From Corallium rubrum (Eukaryota; Cnidaria; Anthozoa; Scleralcyonacea; Coralliidae), in assembly GCA_964035015.1 (NCBI GenBank), contig CAXIUP010000272.1:124001-188000 (forward strand): DNA of 64,000 nucleotides, written 5' to 3'. This document shows positions 51,217 to 60,721 of the stretch, piece by piece (position 1 is the first letter of the stretch; the number at the start of each line of letters is the position of its first letter). Under the pieces are notes generated by a model. That model was not told where the DNA came from. It ran no database searches and saw only the letters and a list, made by a program, of their open reading frames with translations. Both the position numbers and the translations under genes were made by a program.

Positions 51217-51884
51217 ATGTGGGATAAAACTCATTTAGTGTTTTGCACGATGGATGTACGGTTTAAAACACCTGCAAATTTTTATATTTGTGGGCAAAGT
51301 CAAAGCGGGAAATCGTATTTGGTTCGCTTCATGTTGCGTCATTTAGAAGAACTGTTTTATCCTGTTCCAACCAAAGTAATATACTGTTATGAGAGTATCA
51401 AAAGGAATTTGACGAAGTGCCTATGCCGAACGTTGAACTGGTGGAAGGTTTTCCAAACGATCTATATGACTTAACAGATGGACATGATAACTCTTTAGTC
51501 GTGCTAGATGATTTAATCGCTCACTGTTCCAACGATCAACGTGCATCGGATCTATTTACGTGTGGTTCTCATCATCGTGGCATATCCGTGTTGTACCTTA
51601 CGCAGAGTTTATTTCCACCCGGTAAACTATCACGAACCATCAGTTTGAATTCTCACTATATGGTGGTATTCCGAAATCTACGCGACTCGCTTGGGATTAC
51701 AACACTTGCGAAACAAATGTTTCCTAAACATGGCAATTACCTTTTGGAGTCGTATCGTGATGCTACAAGCAGACCTTATGGTTATTTAATGATTGATTGT
51801 CATCAACTGACACCGGAGAACATGCGTCTTAGAACCAACATTTTACCTGGGGAAAGACAAAGTGTCTACATGAAGCGTACTTAA
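51217..51884 (+). pseudogene. packaging ATPase (A32/FtsK-HerA type), frameshifted (element B)
   Basis: Walker A GQSQSGKS lies near residue 24 of the first frame. The first frame continues to 51474 with off-frame tail. The second frame, from about 51400, carries Walker B NSLVVLDDLIAH, then LTQSLFPPGKLSRTISLNS, and ends RTNILPGERQSVY, parallel to the element A ATPase. One shift near 51395 separates the two ATP-binding motifs, so the motor is inactive as read. The shift is not at a long homopolymer. Confidence 0.8.
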
Positions 51885-51920
51885 ATTGCGTGTGTGTCGT
51901 TTAAATCCGTCATTTGCAAG

Positions 51921-52091
51921 ATGTCGAAGCGTATGAGAGGAAGTCTTCCGTATCTTCAGGTTATAGTGAAATCTAAACCTAAATTGCGAAAGTTGCTTAT
52001 CGATAACGTTCCTGCGAACGTTATCACGGCTATTTGTGAGTGTTCACTGAATTTACTTAAAGGTGTTATTCCAGTAACACCGCGTCAGTAG
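51921..52091 (+). CDS. small Polinton-type core protein (element B)
   Basis: 56 residues starting MSKRMRGSLPYLQVIV, with KPKLRKLLIDNVPANVITAI and CECSLNLLKGVIP. Short basic/helical proteins with this KLRK...ICEC...L(L/N)G pattern occur beside the ATPase in invertebrate Polinton-like elements (family memory, unverified). It could bind DNA or assist capsid assembly. Confidence 0.45.
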   Translation: MSKRMRGSLPYLQVIVKSKPKLRKLLIDNVPANVITAICECSLNLLKGVIPVTPRQ

Positions 52092-52124
52092 CATAGGATA
52101 TGGGGGTACCAGCACACTTTTTTT

Positions 52125-53340
52125 TTTGGGATATCGGCGATACCATCACTTTTTCCATGCCCCGGTACCGTCACTTTTTTAAATGGTCTATACCATCACT
52201 TTTTACGCTAAGTTGCCATACCCCGGTACCATCACTTTTTCCATACCCCGGTACCATCACTTTTTATGCTAAATCGCCAACATCGTTGCTGAGTTTTTTC
52301 CAGTGACCTAGGAAGTTGTTGGTACCATCACCTTTCATGATATCCGCAGTAGGCGAGGAAGAATTATGGGCTGGCGACAGGCGACAGCCTGGAGAATACC
52401 AGCTCATTTCTTCCGAGTGTATGTAACCGCTACCATCACCTTTTTTTTTTCTTTTTTTTTTAAGTGGTCGGTACCATCACTTTGGTCGGTACCATCACTT
52501 TGGCTGGTACCATCACCTTTTCAGAGGTTTTTGGCCGTACCTCGGTAGCGTCACCTTTTTCCCATACCTTGGTACCATCACTTTTTCTTAGTTGGTATCC
52601 ATTGGCCAGGCTGATGGCTGCAGCTGTTGGCAGGTAGGATGACATGGAATATGGGAATGTTTTGGTGACGTTACTTTTTATCTGAAGGCAATGTCGTAGT
52701 CATCCCTCAGGAATCCTGAAAGTCTAAGGGCTGGTGGCGCAGCTGGGGGGGCACGCGAGTGGGCCAGTGCTTGGCGGTGGCACATAAGAAGATGATAACC
52801 CCCGAAGGGGGTTTATCATTTTCGACGTGGTCACCTCCGAGTGCTCGAGTGAGACCCAAAGGGTCGAACGGCCTTCCCCCTATGCCCAAGAAATCAGGAG
52901 TCATAGAGGTGGCACACGACCTGTAACTATGTAGGGAATGCCTTGGTACCATCACTTTTTCGGAAGTGGTCATACCGGCTAAATATACCATCGCAAGTTG
53001 CTGGAACCAGAGCTTGGCCATCAGGTGGACCATCTGCTCGCGCCCCCAACTCGCTGGACCAGTCGGTTGCCACCAGGAATTCAAAACATGGCCCAGTGTA
53101 AAGTCAAGTTAATGGTCCCCAACTCGCCAGACCGATCTTCCAAAATACAAGTCTTCACAGAATCCAAGTCAGATTTTATTAAGTGGTCCACTAAATTAAG
53201 CAGACTTAAATAAACCTCCTTTTGGCCGTACGGAGAGAAATATGTCGAATCCCGGCGTTTTTAGAGGCATAAATTTCCAGCCTATACTAGCATCAAGAGA
53301 AATTGCCGATTTCAGTCGGTTTAGTCACTAGCATCACCTT
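52125..53340. repeat. interspersed TACCATCACTTTTT repeats
   Basis: At least a dozen copies of GGTACCATCACTTTTT and variants (TACCGTCACTTT, AGCATCACCTTTTT) sit in non-coding DNA next to the 3' end of element C PolB; one more occurs at 58040. Spacing is irregular, from ~20 to over 100 bases. They could belong to a terminal region of element C. No ORF here looks coding. Confidence 0.6.
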
Positions 53341-53342
53341 TT

Positions 53343-56300
53343 TCACCCCAAAAACGCAAAGCCCATTTTATAAAACCACTCATCTAGAGGTCTGATGAAA
53401 TTATGCCCATAGGCATAGCTACTGACACCGTCATTGAGTATGTACCTTTTATCGTCAAAGCAGCTTAGCGATATTTTGTTGACTTCGTAGGATCCCAGCT
53501 GATGGTAGACACTTCTTATAGTTTTCATTTTGTGTTTGAGCTGCTTTTGCCCCAGTAGCGTGTCTTTATAGTCGTTATGTTTTATGTCCTTACTTATAAC
53601 AACCTTCTTAATTCCCTTGGCCTTCTTATCTCCTTTATCATTGTCTTTTATGTAGGAGTACATTTTACTCTTCAGTCCTATGAACTCAGTGATGGGTATT
53701 CCAGCTGCCTCATCCTTCATCATACCTATAACTTTTTTGTTTTCTACGAAGTGATATTCAGAGTCCACCGGGTAGTCGCTATTGTCAAACTTATTACGGT
53801 TAGAGTGGAAGTCCTTATAGACATCCCCAGCATAGATCTCGTATAGTAGACTATCAGTGTCAGTAAAAAGTAGCTTAGCCTTAGAACCATATAGATTTCC
53901 TATATATCTGTAGTGAAAGTCATACATCAAGGTCTTAGACATGTCAAGTATACACATCCCAACGAAGGCAGGTCTGTTAAGTGTTAAACATTCTTTAATC
54001 TTATGCACGGCAACTAGGTTCTCATTAAATATTTTACTACTTACGAATGTTGGCTTGGAAGTCAGTTTAAGTAGTTTATATGGACTAGTCACAAGCCTAA
54101 CGTCAACCCTTTTCCTTAGGTTTTCCATAGTCTTGCCGAAGATGCTATTATTCATAAGTTTGAAGAAGTCTTTCTCGAACGCATTCCTAGCATGGGCCCT
54201 CTTCTGGGTGTTGTAGTCAATATACTGCTTTAACCACGGGGACTGATCAAATTCCAACGCCCTATGTATTTTCTTAAGCTTCATCCCTAGCTCCAGGTAT
54301 AGCCGCAGGTTCCTGTAATGTAGGACGTACTTACTTTTATCCATCAGGTTTGGGATTAGTTTATGTACTGTTCCTATGTGGATGTTATACTTATCTTTTA
54401 TGTTTCGGCAATAGTCTGACAACATATCCGATTTTACTTTGAGCTTTTCTGGGGCTAGAGGAAAGTCGTTATGTTTCTCATGCAACTCGTCAGGATACTC
54501 CAGGTCAACCTCAAGTATCAGACCCCGGTCAGACTCATTACCATACTTACTCAGGTCCACTGTGTCAGCGTCAAGCCACTTGAACCCACCAGTCGGTAGG
54601 TACTGACTCATGGCCCATCCGTAAAGGTTGTTAGCATCCAGGTACATAAGATACTTGCTAGGCATCTTCTCATCATATTTTTTCATATACTTATTATTAG
54701 CCATCCCATACCTGTTAGCGATATATGACGTGCCGCCCCTCATACCCTTTTCGATGAACTGGAACATATTTATGTCAGTCATCAGTTCAATTTCCACGCC
54801 AGTCATTTTTAGCATTGCATCCCAGGACAATCCAGGGCTGGAAAAGTAGTGACATGGGTCCAGCTTGTAGTACTGCAGACAGGTCTTCCTAAAGTTTTCA
54901 AAAACATCAGCCAGCAGCAGCACATCTGACTTCATATACAGGTCATGGTATTCTCCCATATTACCCAACCTGAAGGTTCTCCAGACCTTATGAGCATGTG
55001 CATAGTCATCCTCAGAAATGTGTTCGTTATTCAGGGCGCTATAGAACTCATCCTTAGTTGGTAAGCAGGTGTCCTCAAACTTTTCAAAGCTGCTCATATA
55101 GTCATATGGGTAAACTCCCTTGCGAGTCATCAGATCAAATTTCTTACCCTTAAACTCCTCAGACGTTATCACGAAAGCGTCCCTAGGTAAGTTGTCAACA
55201 AGTCGTCCTAGAGCACTGGACATGAACTGGAGACTATCTATGAACACTAGATGTCGGCCCAGCATGAATGACATATACTTCTCCATGTTGTTAGGTTTCA
55301 CATTTATATCCATTCCGAATTTACCTATCTCCTGCATTATGAAGTGGCTGTCGTAACCCCTTAGATTATGAAAGATTACTGGTATTTTATCAGTAATTCT
55401 GTAAATCATATTACATTTGCTATGGGCTGATCCCCTATATTTCCCGGTGATGTGGCAGTGATCTCTAACCCTCACGTCTGAGTCCACATAACTTTTATTA
55501 CATATGTGGCACTCTACTGATTTTTCATATTCATCCATCTCATCCTTAGTCATGGTCATATCTTTATTGAAGAATTTCTCCTTGACACTCTGGCAGTAGG
55601 CCACCTCCTTCAGCATCTTTTTCATAAACTTATAGACAGCCTTCTCACCCCTATACACCTTCACCGGTTTACTAAAGCTATCGTCGACGCGGCATACCAC
55701 CTTATATGAGAACCCACAGTCTACATGCTTCTGGTACTCTTGTGTGTAGGACTTACTATCATCTTTACTAGGTGTGTTATTATGCATCACCAAAGCTTCA
55801 AAGTCAGCATATATAACGAAAGGTACCTCAAGCTGCTTACGATGGTTGATGAACGTTAGTGTGTTATCACCCTCCTTGGGCATCTTTATAGCCTGTTTAC
55901 CATTCACCACAATACAGTTCTCACTATGGGCTGATAGTATAGCATCTGAGCTGAAGCACTGTAGGCAATGCATGCAGAAATGCTTTCTCTCCTTATGCTT
56001 AGTCTTTAGGTACATAAGCTTGTTAAAGTCCTTAATCAGCACATAATGTCTATCAATAAGCAGTAGGTTCATGCAGAGTTCATGTTTTTCCTTGGACACA
56101 TATATTGGGTAAGCCTGCCCACCCTCATACCCGAACACATTTATTCGTATGTTATTTTGCGTTTCTATTTTACTGTACTGTCTTGTTTCGACTGGGAACT
56201 TAACACCAGTGTAGTCCAGAGTAGGTAGTAAGGCTTTATCAGTTTTCTTAATTCTCTGAGGGTTTCTGTTCTGTGGGTTTAGGTATCTGATATGGCACCA

Positions 56301-56924
56301 TCTGAAACATTCATTATCACTGTTCTTTATGTTTATAAGTCCCTTTGCGGGGTTCCTCAGCTCCATAGGCAGTTCCACATAGCTGCTACCTCGTAGTGGT
56401 TCATATGCTACCACATTAAGATAATGGCTGATGATACTGTCTATAACCCAACCGCTACCCTCAGAGGTCCATGACTCATACAGGTTCAGCATATTTTTAC
56501 CTCCTACTATGGCTAAAGACTTCAGGTGACTTTTGTCTATGGCTACTGCAGCTTTACTTCCGAAGTAGACGTCCCTAAAAAGAAAATCACCATCATCTTT
56601 CTCCTTCTTTAGTTTTATCTTCAGCATTTCCGCGAACTTTATGCCCCCCATGTCCTCCATCTCAGTCTCAAGCACTCTGCAGACTAGACTTCTTGTTTGG
56701 TCTATCTCAGACTCAGGGTCACCTCTGTCTAGAACACTAATTTCCATACCTCTAGTGTAGCCCTTAAGAGCCCTCCTAGCCTCAACAACTCCTAGCTCGT
56801 TATGCAGATCCTGTCTACGTCTCGCGATACCAACGTCTGGTGCTATCTCTTCAAGTGGGTTTATGTTTTCAACTGTCCTCGGCATACCAACGCCTGATGA
56901 TATTTCTTTAAGTACCCTCGACAT
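53343..56924 (-). CDS. protein-primed DNA polymerase B with embedded endonuclease VII motif
   Basis: Intact 1193-residue viral/organellar-type PolB. A C2H2-like finger (CMHCLQCF..., 317-337) and ExoI YADFEA (372) come first. An insert with CHIC...VRDHCHITGKYRGSAHSKCN (472-505) has the Cys4/HNH layout of recombination endonuclease VII. ExoII FHNLRGYDSH (518), ExoIII LYMKSDVLLL (662), motif A LDANNLYGW (762), motif B NNSIFGKTMEN (924) and motif C FTDTDSLLY (1020) complete it, and the end is FYKMGFAFLG. All catalytic aspartates are present. This would replicate the linear element from a protein primer. Confidence 0.9.
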   Translation of the reverse strand: MSRVLKEISSGVGMPRTVENINPLEEIAPDVGIARRRQDLHNELGVVEARRALKGYTRGMEISVLDRGDPESEIDQTRSLVCRVLETEMEDMGGIKFAEMLKIKLKKEKDDGDFLFRDVYFGSKAAVAIDKSHLKSLAIVGGKNMLNLYESWTSEGSGWVIDSIISHYLNVVAYEPLRGSSYVELPMELRNPAKGLINIKNSDNECFRWCHIRYLNPQNRNPQRIKKTDKALLPTLDYTGVKFPVETRQYSKIETQNNIRINVFGYEGGQAYPIYVSKEKHELCMNLLLIDRHYVLIKDFNKLMYLKTKHKERKHFCMHCLQCFSSDAILSAHSENCIVVNGKQAIKMPKEGDNTLTFINHRKQLEVPFVIYADFEALVMHNNTPSKDDSKSYTQEYQKHVDCGFSYKVVCRVDDSFSKPVKVYRGEKAVYKFMKKMLKEVAYCQSVKEKFFNKDMTMTKDEMDEYEKSVECHICNKSYVDSDVRVRDHCHITGKYRGSAHSKCNMIYRITDKIPVIFHNLRGYDSHFIMQEIGKFGMDINVKPNNMEKYMSFMLGRHLVFIDSLQFMSSALGRLVDNLPRDAFVITSEEFKGKKFDLMTRKGVYPYDYMSSFEKFEDTCLPTKDEFYSALNNEHISEDDYAHAHKVWRTFRLGNMGEYHDLYMKSDVLLLADVFENFRKTCLQYYKLDPCHYFSSPGLSWDAMLKMTGVEIELMTDINMFQFIEKGMRGGTSYIANRYGMANNKYMKKYDEKMPSKYLMYLDANNLYGWAMSQYLPTGGFKWLDADTVDLSKYGNESDRGLILEVDLEYPDELHEKHNDFPLAPEKLKVKSDMLSDYCRNIKDKYNIHIGTVHKLIPNLMDKSKYVLHYRNLRLYLELGMKLKKIHRALEFDQSPWLKQYIDYNTQKRAHARNAFEKDFFKLMNNSIFGKTMENLRKRVDVRLVTSPYKLLKLTSKPTFVSSKIFNENLVAVHKIKECLTLNRPAFVGMCILDMSKTLMYDFHYRYIGNLYGSKAKLLFTDTDSLLYEIYAGDVYKDFHSNRNKFDNSDYPVDSEYHFVENKKVIGMMKDEAAGIPITEFIGLKSKMYSYIKDNDKGDKKAKGIKKVVISKDIKHNDYKDTLLGQKQLKHKMKTIRSVYHQLGSYEVNKISLSCFDDKRYILNDGVSSYAYGHNFIRPLDEWFYKMGFAFLG

Positions 56925-56985
56925 ACTATACCTATATATTTTTATTAAATAATTTTAAACGCACTATATCTTCTACAGTAATTAT

Positions 56986-57150
56986 ATGGAAGATGTAGTA
57001 ACTGCTAGAATCTTAAGGATCCGTAAGCAGATAGAAAAACTGGTAGATGAAGTTTTCAATCTAATTGAGATGGAGAGGGAACTGACAGATAGGTATATTA
57101 GATTTTTGAAGTGTAAGAAATCCTGTGGAAGTATTTACAGTGATTACTAA
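56986..57150 (+). CDS. small coiled-coil ORF
   Basis: 54 residues starting MEDVVTARILRIRKQIEKLV; it has the same design as the 58103 ORF (IEKLVDEVFNL-EMERELTD against IGNLVDEICEL...MRELID). It runs opposite to its neighbours and overlaps the end of the nuclease gene by 53 bases. Similarity between the two supports both being real. Confidence 0.4.
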   Translation: MEDVVTARILRIRKQIEKLVDEVFNLIEMERELTDRYIRFLKCKKSCGSIYSDY

Positions 57151-57910
57151 GCGTGACTTTATTGAGGAACTTCATTCTACAGTAAGAGCACTTTACTCTT
57201 GCCCCAGCCATATGCTCATCAATGCATCTGTGTATTTCATCGTAACTGTTAGACATTAGGGTCCTATATCCATTATCGCTAAGGTTACCTATGAATGACT
57301 TCTGCCTGTCTGAAAAGACCCCTATACCTTTAGGAGTCTTCAGCTCGATAGCCAGACCGGAATATGTCTTATGTAGGTTTCCTATAATAATATCGGGTTG
57401 CCCACTTCTGTAACCCTTTTTCCAGCTATCCGCCCTTTTTGGTGCGGTGTCTTGATTTTCCCCTAGGCCTGGTACGATTATAGCGTTCGGATGGTACTTT
57501 CTTATATATCTGATCACCTGATGATGTAGGTCACCCTCATTCATCAGTGACAGCTGGTTACCAGTAAGTCTAGGTGCTATGTACTGACCAGTTTTCCTTA
57601 TTGATGGTAGGACATCTCTGAACACCCAGTTCCTAAACCTATTTGCTATAGGTAGTTTGGACGAAAACACCAGACTATATACTCCAGGCTCATTTATCTG
57701 GTAGGCAGCACTTTTGACCAACCCCCCGTTTTGGGGGGTTGCTGCTTGCATCGCCTTTTTCTTACAGTCAGCATCAACGTGATCACGGATAGCCTTATCC
57801 GGCCTCCTGTAACCAAGCGCCTCAGCAACGTCTTTTCCCCTGAACCATATCTCATCACCATCCTTTTGTGTTCTGATTATTTTATCGCCGAAACTAAATG
57901 ACTTGATCAT
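57098..57910 (-). CDS. BRO-N / VRR-NUC-like nuclease with C-terminal zinc finger
   Basis: 270 residues. Residues ~1-110 are a BRO N-terminal DNA-binding domain (WFRGKDVAEALGYRRPDKAI, then NEPGVYSLVFSSKLP and FRNWVFRDVLPSI). Residues ~125-230 are a PD-(D/E)xK nuclease of VRR-NUC type: GQPDIII and, 15 residues on, AIELKTPKG hold the acid and lysine. Residues 239-263 are a C2H2 finger (CSYCRMKF...NHCKYFH). BRO proteins occur in baculoviruses and phages, and nucleases of this type may process replication intermediates. Intact. Confidence 0.75.
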   Translation of the reverse strand: MIKSFSFGDKIIRTQKDGDEIWFRGKDVAEALGYRRPDKAIRDHVDADCKKKAMQAATPQNGGLVKSAAYQINEPGVYSLVFSSKLPIANRFRNWVFRDVLPSIRKTGQYIAPRLTGNQLSLMNEGDLHHQVIRYIRKYHPNAIIVPGLGENQDTAPKRADSWKKGYRSGQPDIIIGNLHKTYSGLAIELKTPKGIGVFSDRQKSFIGNLSDNGYRTLMSNSYDEIHRCIDEHMAGARVKCSYCRMKFLNKVTLSNHCKYFHRISYTSKI

Positions 57911-58102
57911 ACTATAGGTTTATATATTTAATAATAATTTCTGAACGCACCTGACATCCCGTTTTGGGACCTCAGGTGTTATGTGACATTCCCCGCTATG
58001 GGAAAAGTCATGCTATGACCAATGCACTGTTTTGATGCATTGCTGCTATCATCACTTTTTCACATACCTAGCCCGTCAAAACAGTGGGCCAGGTGCGTTT
58101 AA

Positions 58103-58345
58103 ATGGGTCCACCATCAGAGTTTATTTTCTACATTGACTATATGGAGGGCATAGAGCATGATATAGGAAATCTGGTTGATGAAATATGTGAGCTGGAGGG
58201 GAAGGTACCCTACAGAGAAATAGATGAAATGATGAGAGAGTTAATAGATCTTAATAGTCTTTACACAAGGCTAAGACGTAAAAAATCTAAACATAAAAAA
58301 ACCCGGGTTTACTCACCCAGGTACCAGCCCTATATAGGAAAGTAG
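58103..58345 (+). CDS. small coiled-coil protein
   Basis: 80 residues starting MGPPSEFIFYIDYMEG. A central coiled coil (IEHDIGNLVDEICELEGK) is followed by a basic tail (RLRRKKSKHKKTR). It is a paralogue of the 56986 ORF; the pair flanks the BRO/nuclease gene on the opposite strand. Function unknown. Confidence 0.45.
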   Translation: MGPPSEFIFYIDYMEGIEHDIGNLVDEICELEGKVPYREIDEMMRELIDLNSLYTRLRRKKSKHKKTRVYSPRYQPYIGK

Positions 58346-58350
58346 GCTGG

Positions 58351-59105
58351 TTATGGACAGTCCTCGTCGCAGAACTTAGGTAGGCAGTCACCATGATTAA
58401 ACTCCCCCTCCACGTACTGATCAATTATGTCAGTTATGTCCTGATAGTCCAGGGAAGCTATGGTTATGTACGGCCTGTCAGCCATATTAAGTAGGTGATG
58501 AAACTGACTGTAGCTTAGACTGGATAGTCTGTAACACTGTGAGGATTTACTTAACCATATCACCAACCCATTGTGTATAGCGTTCTTTGAGAATATGGTA
58601 ATGTCTGGGCCGGACTCGGACCCAAACGTTGGCATTATAGCTGCATACTTATACTTTTTCATAACAAATCTTACAACGTCTTGGAGTAAGTCATAATCCA
58701 TGGAGGTTAATGGTGTCCTCTCACGCTTTTCGAAGTGCCCAATCACACCATGATGGTTCAGGCCCTTTATAAGATCTAACTGTCTACTATCCGTCCCGTA
58801 ATCACCCGGGTGGTCTATCGACAGGTACTCCGTAATGATAGAGCGTAGGTCATCATAGTCATCAGATACTGAGACAGATGTCCTGACATCACAAACCTAT
58901 CCATTTGATCCATCTTAGAATCTGTTATCTTTGACGTCACCCACATTGACAACCCCGTGTAATCATTCCTCCTCTCAAGTATTACGATGTTGGGTAACCC
59001 AAGACTTTTACCGCCCGTAGACCTTACTATGAATAAGACCTCTGGGTGATACTTCTCAATATAACTGACCAGCTCACTAACGACTTTTCTATAGGGATTG
59101 ACCAT
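58351..59105 (-). pseudogene. two degenerate VRR-NUC-like repeats in one frameshifted gene
   Basis: The first frame (59105-58815) and second frame (58746-58351, but open upstream to ~58880) join by one shift near 58895. Each half repeats the nuclease layout of the 57098 gene: V-YI-KYHPEVLFI, LPNIVIL and GLSMWVTSK in the first; VRFVMKKYKYAAIM, GPDITIF and GLVIWLSKS in the second. The ELK triad residue positions are lost (MWVTSK, IWLSKS in place of ELKTPKG), and PD is lost in the first. The halves therefore keep the fold but not catalysis. It lies 441 bases upstream of the active paralogue. Confidence 0.55.
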
Positions 59106-59130
59106 ATACTAGGTGTATAAAATTATTTCT

Positions 59131-59655
59131 TTAAGTGTCCTTCCACTTCAGGAACATAGGACATCTGCAATCAGTGTCCCAACCCAGCTCCTTATATACA
59201 CATCCGAACAACCGGTCATCAAACATGTTCTTACTATATCCCTCACACATGTCACTAACGTCTGAGAGTGGTATGAGACCTCTGCGGCTAGCCAACCTTA
59301 TTATATAGTAGTTATACCTACTTACATTTTTTCCTATCAGGTTAAGTCTCATCAGCACTGACACAACCTTTATGAAATCAGCTGTCAACGTTCTTTCATC
59401 AGAACTATTAACAACTCCCTCTATCCTTCTAGCAAACCACTTACTTCTCTTATGAACAGTCTTCCTCTTACTCCATGACATTAGATCCAACTCTGGTACA
59501 GGTAATGTGAAAGGTCCTTGTAGGCCGCATGATGTACAGGTTGGAAAACCATGACAGTTGATACGGTAGCCACCACAACCGCATGTGTTCATCTCATCGA
59601 TTTTCCTGAATCTTCGCTCAAAATAGTCTTCCCTTCTACCCATATAATATAGCAT
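59131..59655 (-). CDS. VLTF3-like zinc-ribbon protein (putative late transcription factor)
   Basis: 174 residues. A zinc ribbon (CGCGGYRINCHGFPTCTSCG, residues ~20-40) is followed by WSKRKTVHKRSKWFARRIEG, an alpha-helical domain and a C-terminal Cys pair. VLTF3-like proteins of large DNA viruses and related elements combine a C-C...C-C ribbon with a (Y/H)KR-x2-(H/W)F helix domain. That fit is good but short. An alternative start is the ATG at 59643. If right, it would switch on late viral genes. Confidence 0.4.
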   Translation of the reverse strand: MLYYMGRREDYFERRFRKIDEMNTCGCGGYRINCHGFPTCTSCGLQGPFTLPVPELDLMSWSKRKTVHKRSKWFARRIEGVVNSSDERTLTADFIKVVSVLMRLNLIGKNVSRYNYYIIRLASRRGLIPLSDVSDMCEGYSKNMFDDRLFGCVYKELGWDTDCRCPMFLKWKDT

Positions 59656-59667
59656 AGGAATATATCT

Positions 59668-60090
59668 TTAAGTAAGCCCTGCCCTATGTGCTATGAAACC
59701 CACAGAGACTCCTGCTATAGCAACAAACATTGCTTGGTACTTCTGCATCTCCTTAGGTTTATAGAAGTCTCCAAGTTTAGGTTCACTCCTGAAGGTTATA
59801 CCATTCGAGGTGTATGTTCTCAACTTATCCAGAGCCCTGTTAGTGGTATTTATATCGGCGTTGGCATCACTTAACTCTGCTCTAAGTTGAGCCAACCTAT
59901 CTTTATGTCTTATCTCATTCTCGTAGAATGATTCCTTGGCTGCTGCCAACTTCTCCATGCTTAGGTTATGTCTTTTAATCTCCGCCTCATATCCAGTGTG
60001 GTTAAGCTTATTAAATAAGAACCCAGCCCCAGCAAAACTTAGTGCTGCGAATGTTGTCTGAATAGCTCCACCTGCTAATGCACCTGCCAT
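59668..60090 (-). CDS. membrane protein with coiled coil (virion-associated type)
   Basis: 140 residues: an N-terminal hydrophobic segment (ALAGGAIQTTFAALSFAGAG), a charged coiled coil (residues ~35-90, with KRHNLSMEKLAAAKESF) and a C-terminal segment (AMFVAIAGVSVGFIAH). Proteins of this plan occur at this place in other invertebrate Polintons. Probably a virion or envelope membrane protein. Confidence 0.5.
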   Translation of the reverse strand: MAGALAGGAIQTTFAALSFAGAGFLFNKLNHTGYEAEIKRHNLSMEKLAAAKESFYENEIRHKDRLAQLRAELSDANADINTTNRALDKLRTYTSNGITFRSEPKLGDFYKPKEMQKYQAMFVAIAGVSVGFIAHRAGLT

Positions 60091-60098
60091 AATGTTAA

Positions 60099-60332
60099 CT
60101 AGGTATTCTTGAAGGGGTCCTCAGGTATGTACTTCTTCTGCTGCAGGTATTTTACAGTTAGTGTTGATGCTGTGATACCAACTGCTAGCTTCACATATGA
60201 CTTCATACTCTCAGCCGACGTTAGCGGCTCCTTCAACAACTTCTTACTGGCCATGCTAAACAGTAAAACCCCCACCGTAACTAAAACAGCGTCAAATCCT
60301 TCATTCATAAGTTCCTTCCTCTGAGCCGACAT
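60099..60332 (-). CDS. small membrane protein
   Basis: 77 residues with two hydrophobic segments (AVLVTVGVLLFSMA and VKLAVGITASTLTV) and a charged C-terminus. Second of five membrane proteins in a row, 8 bases from its neighbour. Confidence 0.5.
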   Translation of the reverse strand: MSAQRKELMNEGFDAVLVTVGVLLFSMASKKLLKEPLTSAESMKSYVKLAVGITASTLTVKYLQQKKYIPEDPFKNT

Positions 60333-60350
60333 ACTACTAGTGATATTTAG

Positions 60351-60698
60351 TTACAATGTCTCCAGATTACTAGTCTTTGCAACTGGTTCAGCTGTGGGTG
60401 TGACAGAAGCAGCTATCTCCCTCCTATCACTCCTCCATGAAAAGTACAGTGACATGCCTGCCACCAGAAGTCCTGCTAGTCCTAACGTATATCCATTAGA
60501 AGGTAATGACCATGAGGAATCTGGCTCCTCCATCTTTATCCTTTCCTTCATCTTCTTTTCCTTTGCAGCTTTGGAGATTGCTGCCAACCTCTTACCCGCC
60601 TCAACACGTTTGGGATCTTTAGTCTTAACATCAGTAGTGATCTTAGGGTTCTTACTGTCAGTCATCTTATAGATTACCTCAGGTTTGCTGTCAGTCAT
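60351..60698 (-). CDS. small membrane protein
   Basis: 115 residues: a basic N-terminus (KDPKRVEAGKRLAAISKAAK) and then one membrane segment (LGLAGLLVAGMSLYFSW). MTDSK occurs twice at the start, from a local duplication in the DNA, so the second ATG may be the true start. Confidence 0.5.
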   Translation of the reverse strand: MTDSKPEVIYKMTDSKNPKITTDVKTKDPKRVEAGKRLAAISKAAKEKKMKERIKMEEPDSSWSLPSNGYTLGLAGLLVAGMSLYFSWRSDRREIAASVTPTAEPVAKTSNLETL

Positions 60699-60721
60699 CT
60701 TATAGATTACTACAGGTTTAC

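Larger units (their letters stand above)
48702..52091 (+). mobile_element. element B: fragment of a second Polinton/adintovirus-like virus
   Basis: Four plus-strand genes (zf-GRF, Bcl-2-like, packaging ATPase, core-like protein) remain. An insertion of 1456 bp at 49246-50701 lies between the first two. AACATTAATT flanks both sides of the insertion. No capsid, integrase or polymerase gene of this element was found in the window, so it is a remnant. Its less AT-rich composition differs from element A. Confidence 0.65.
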
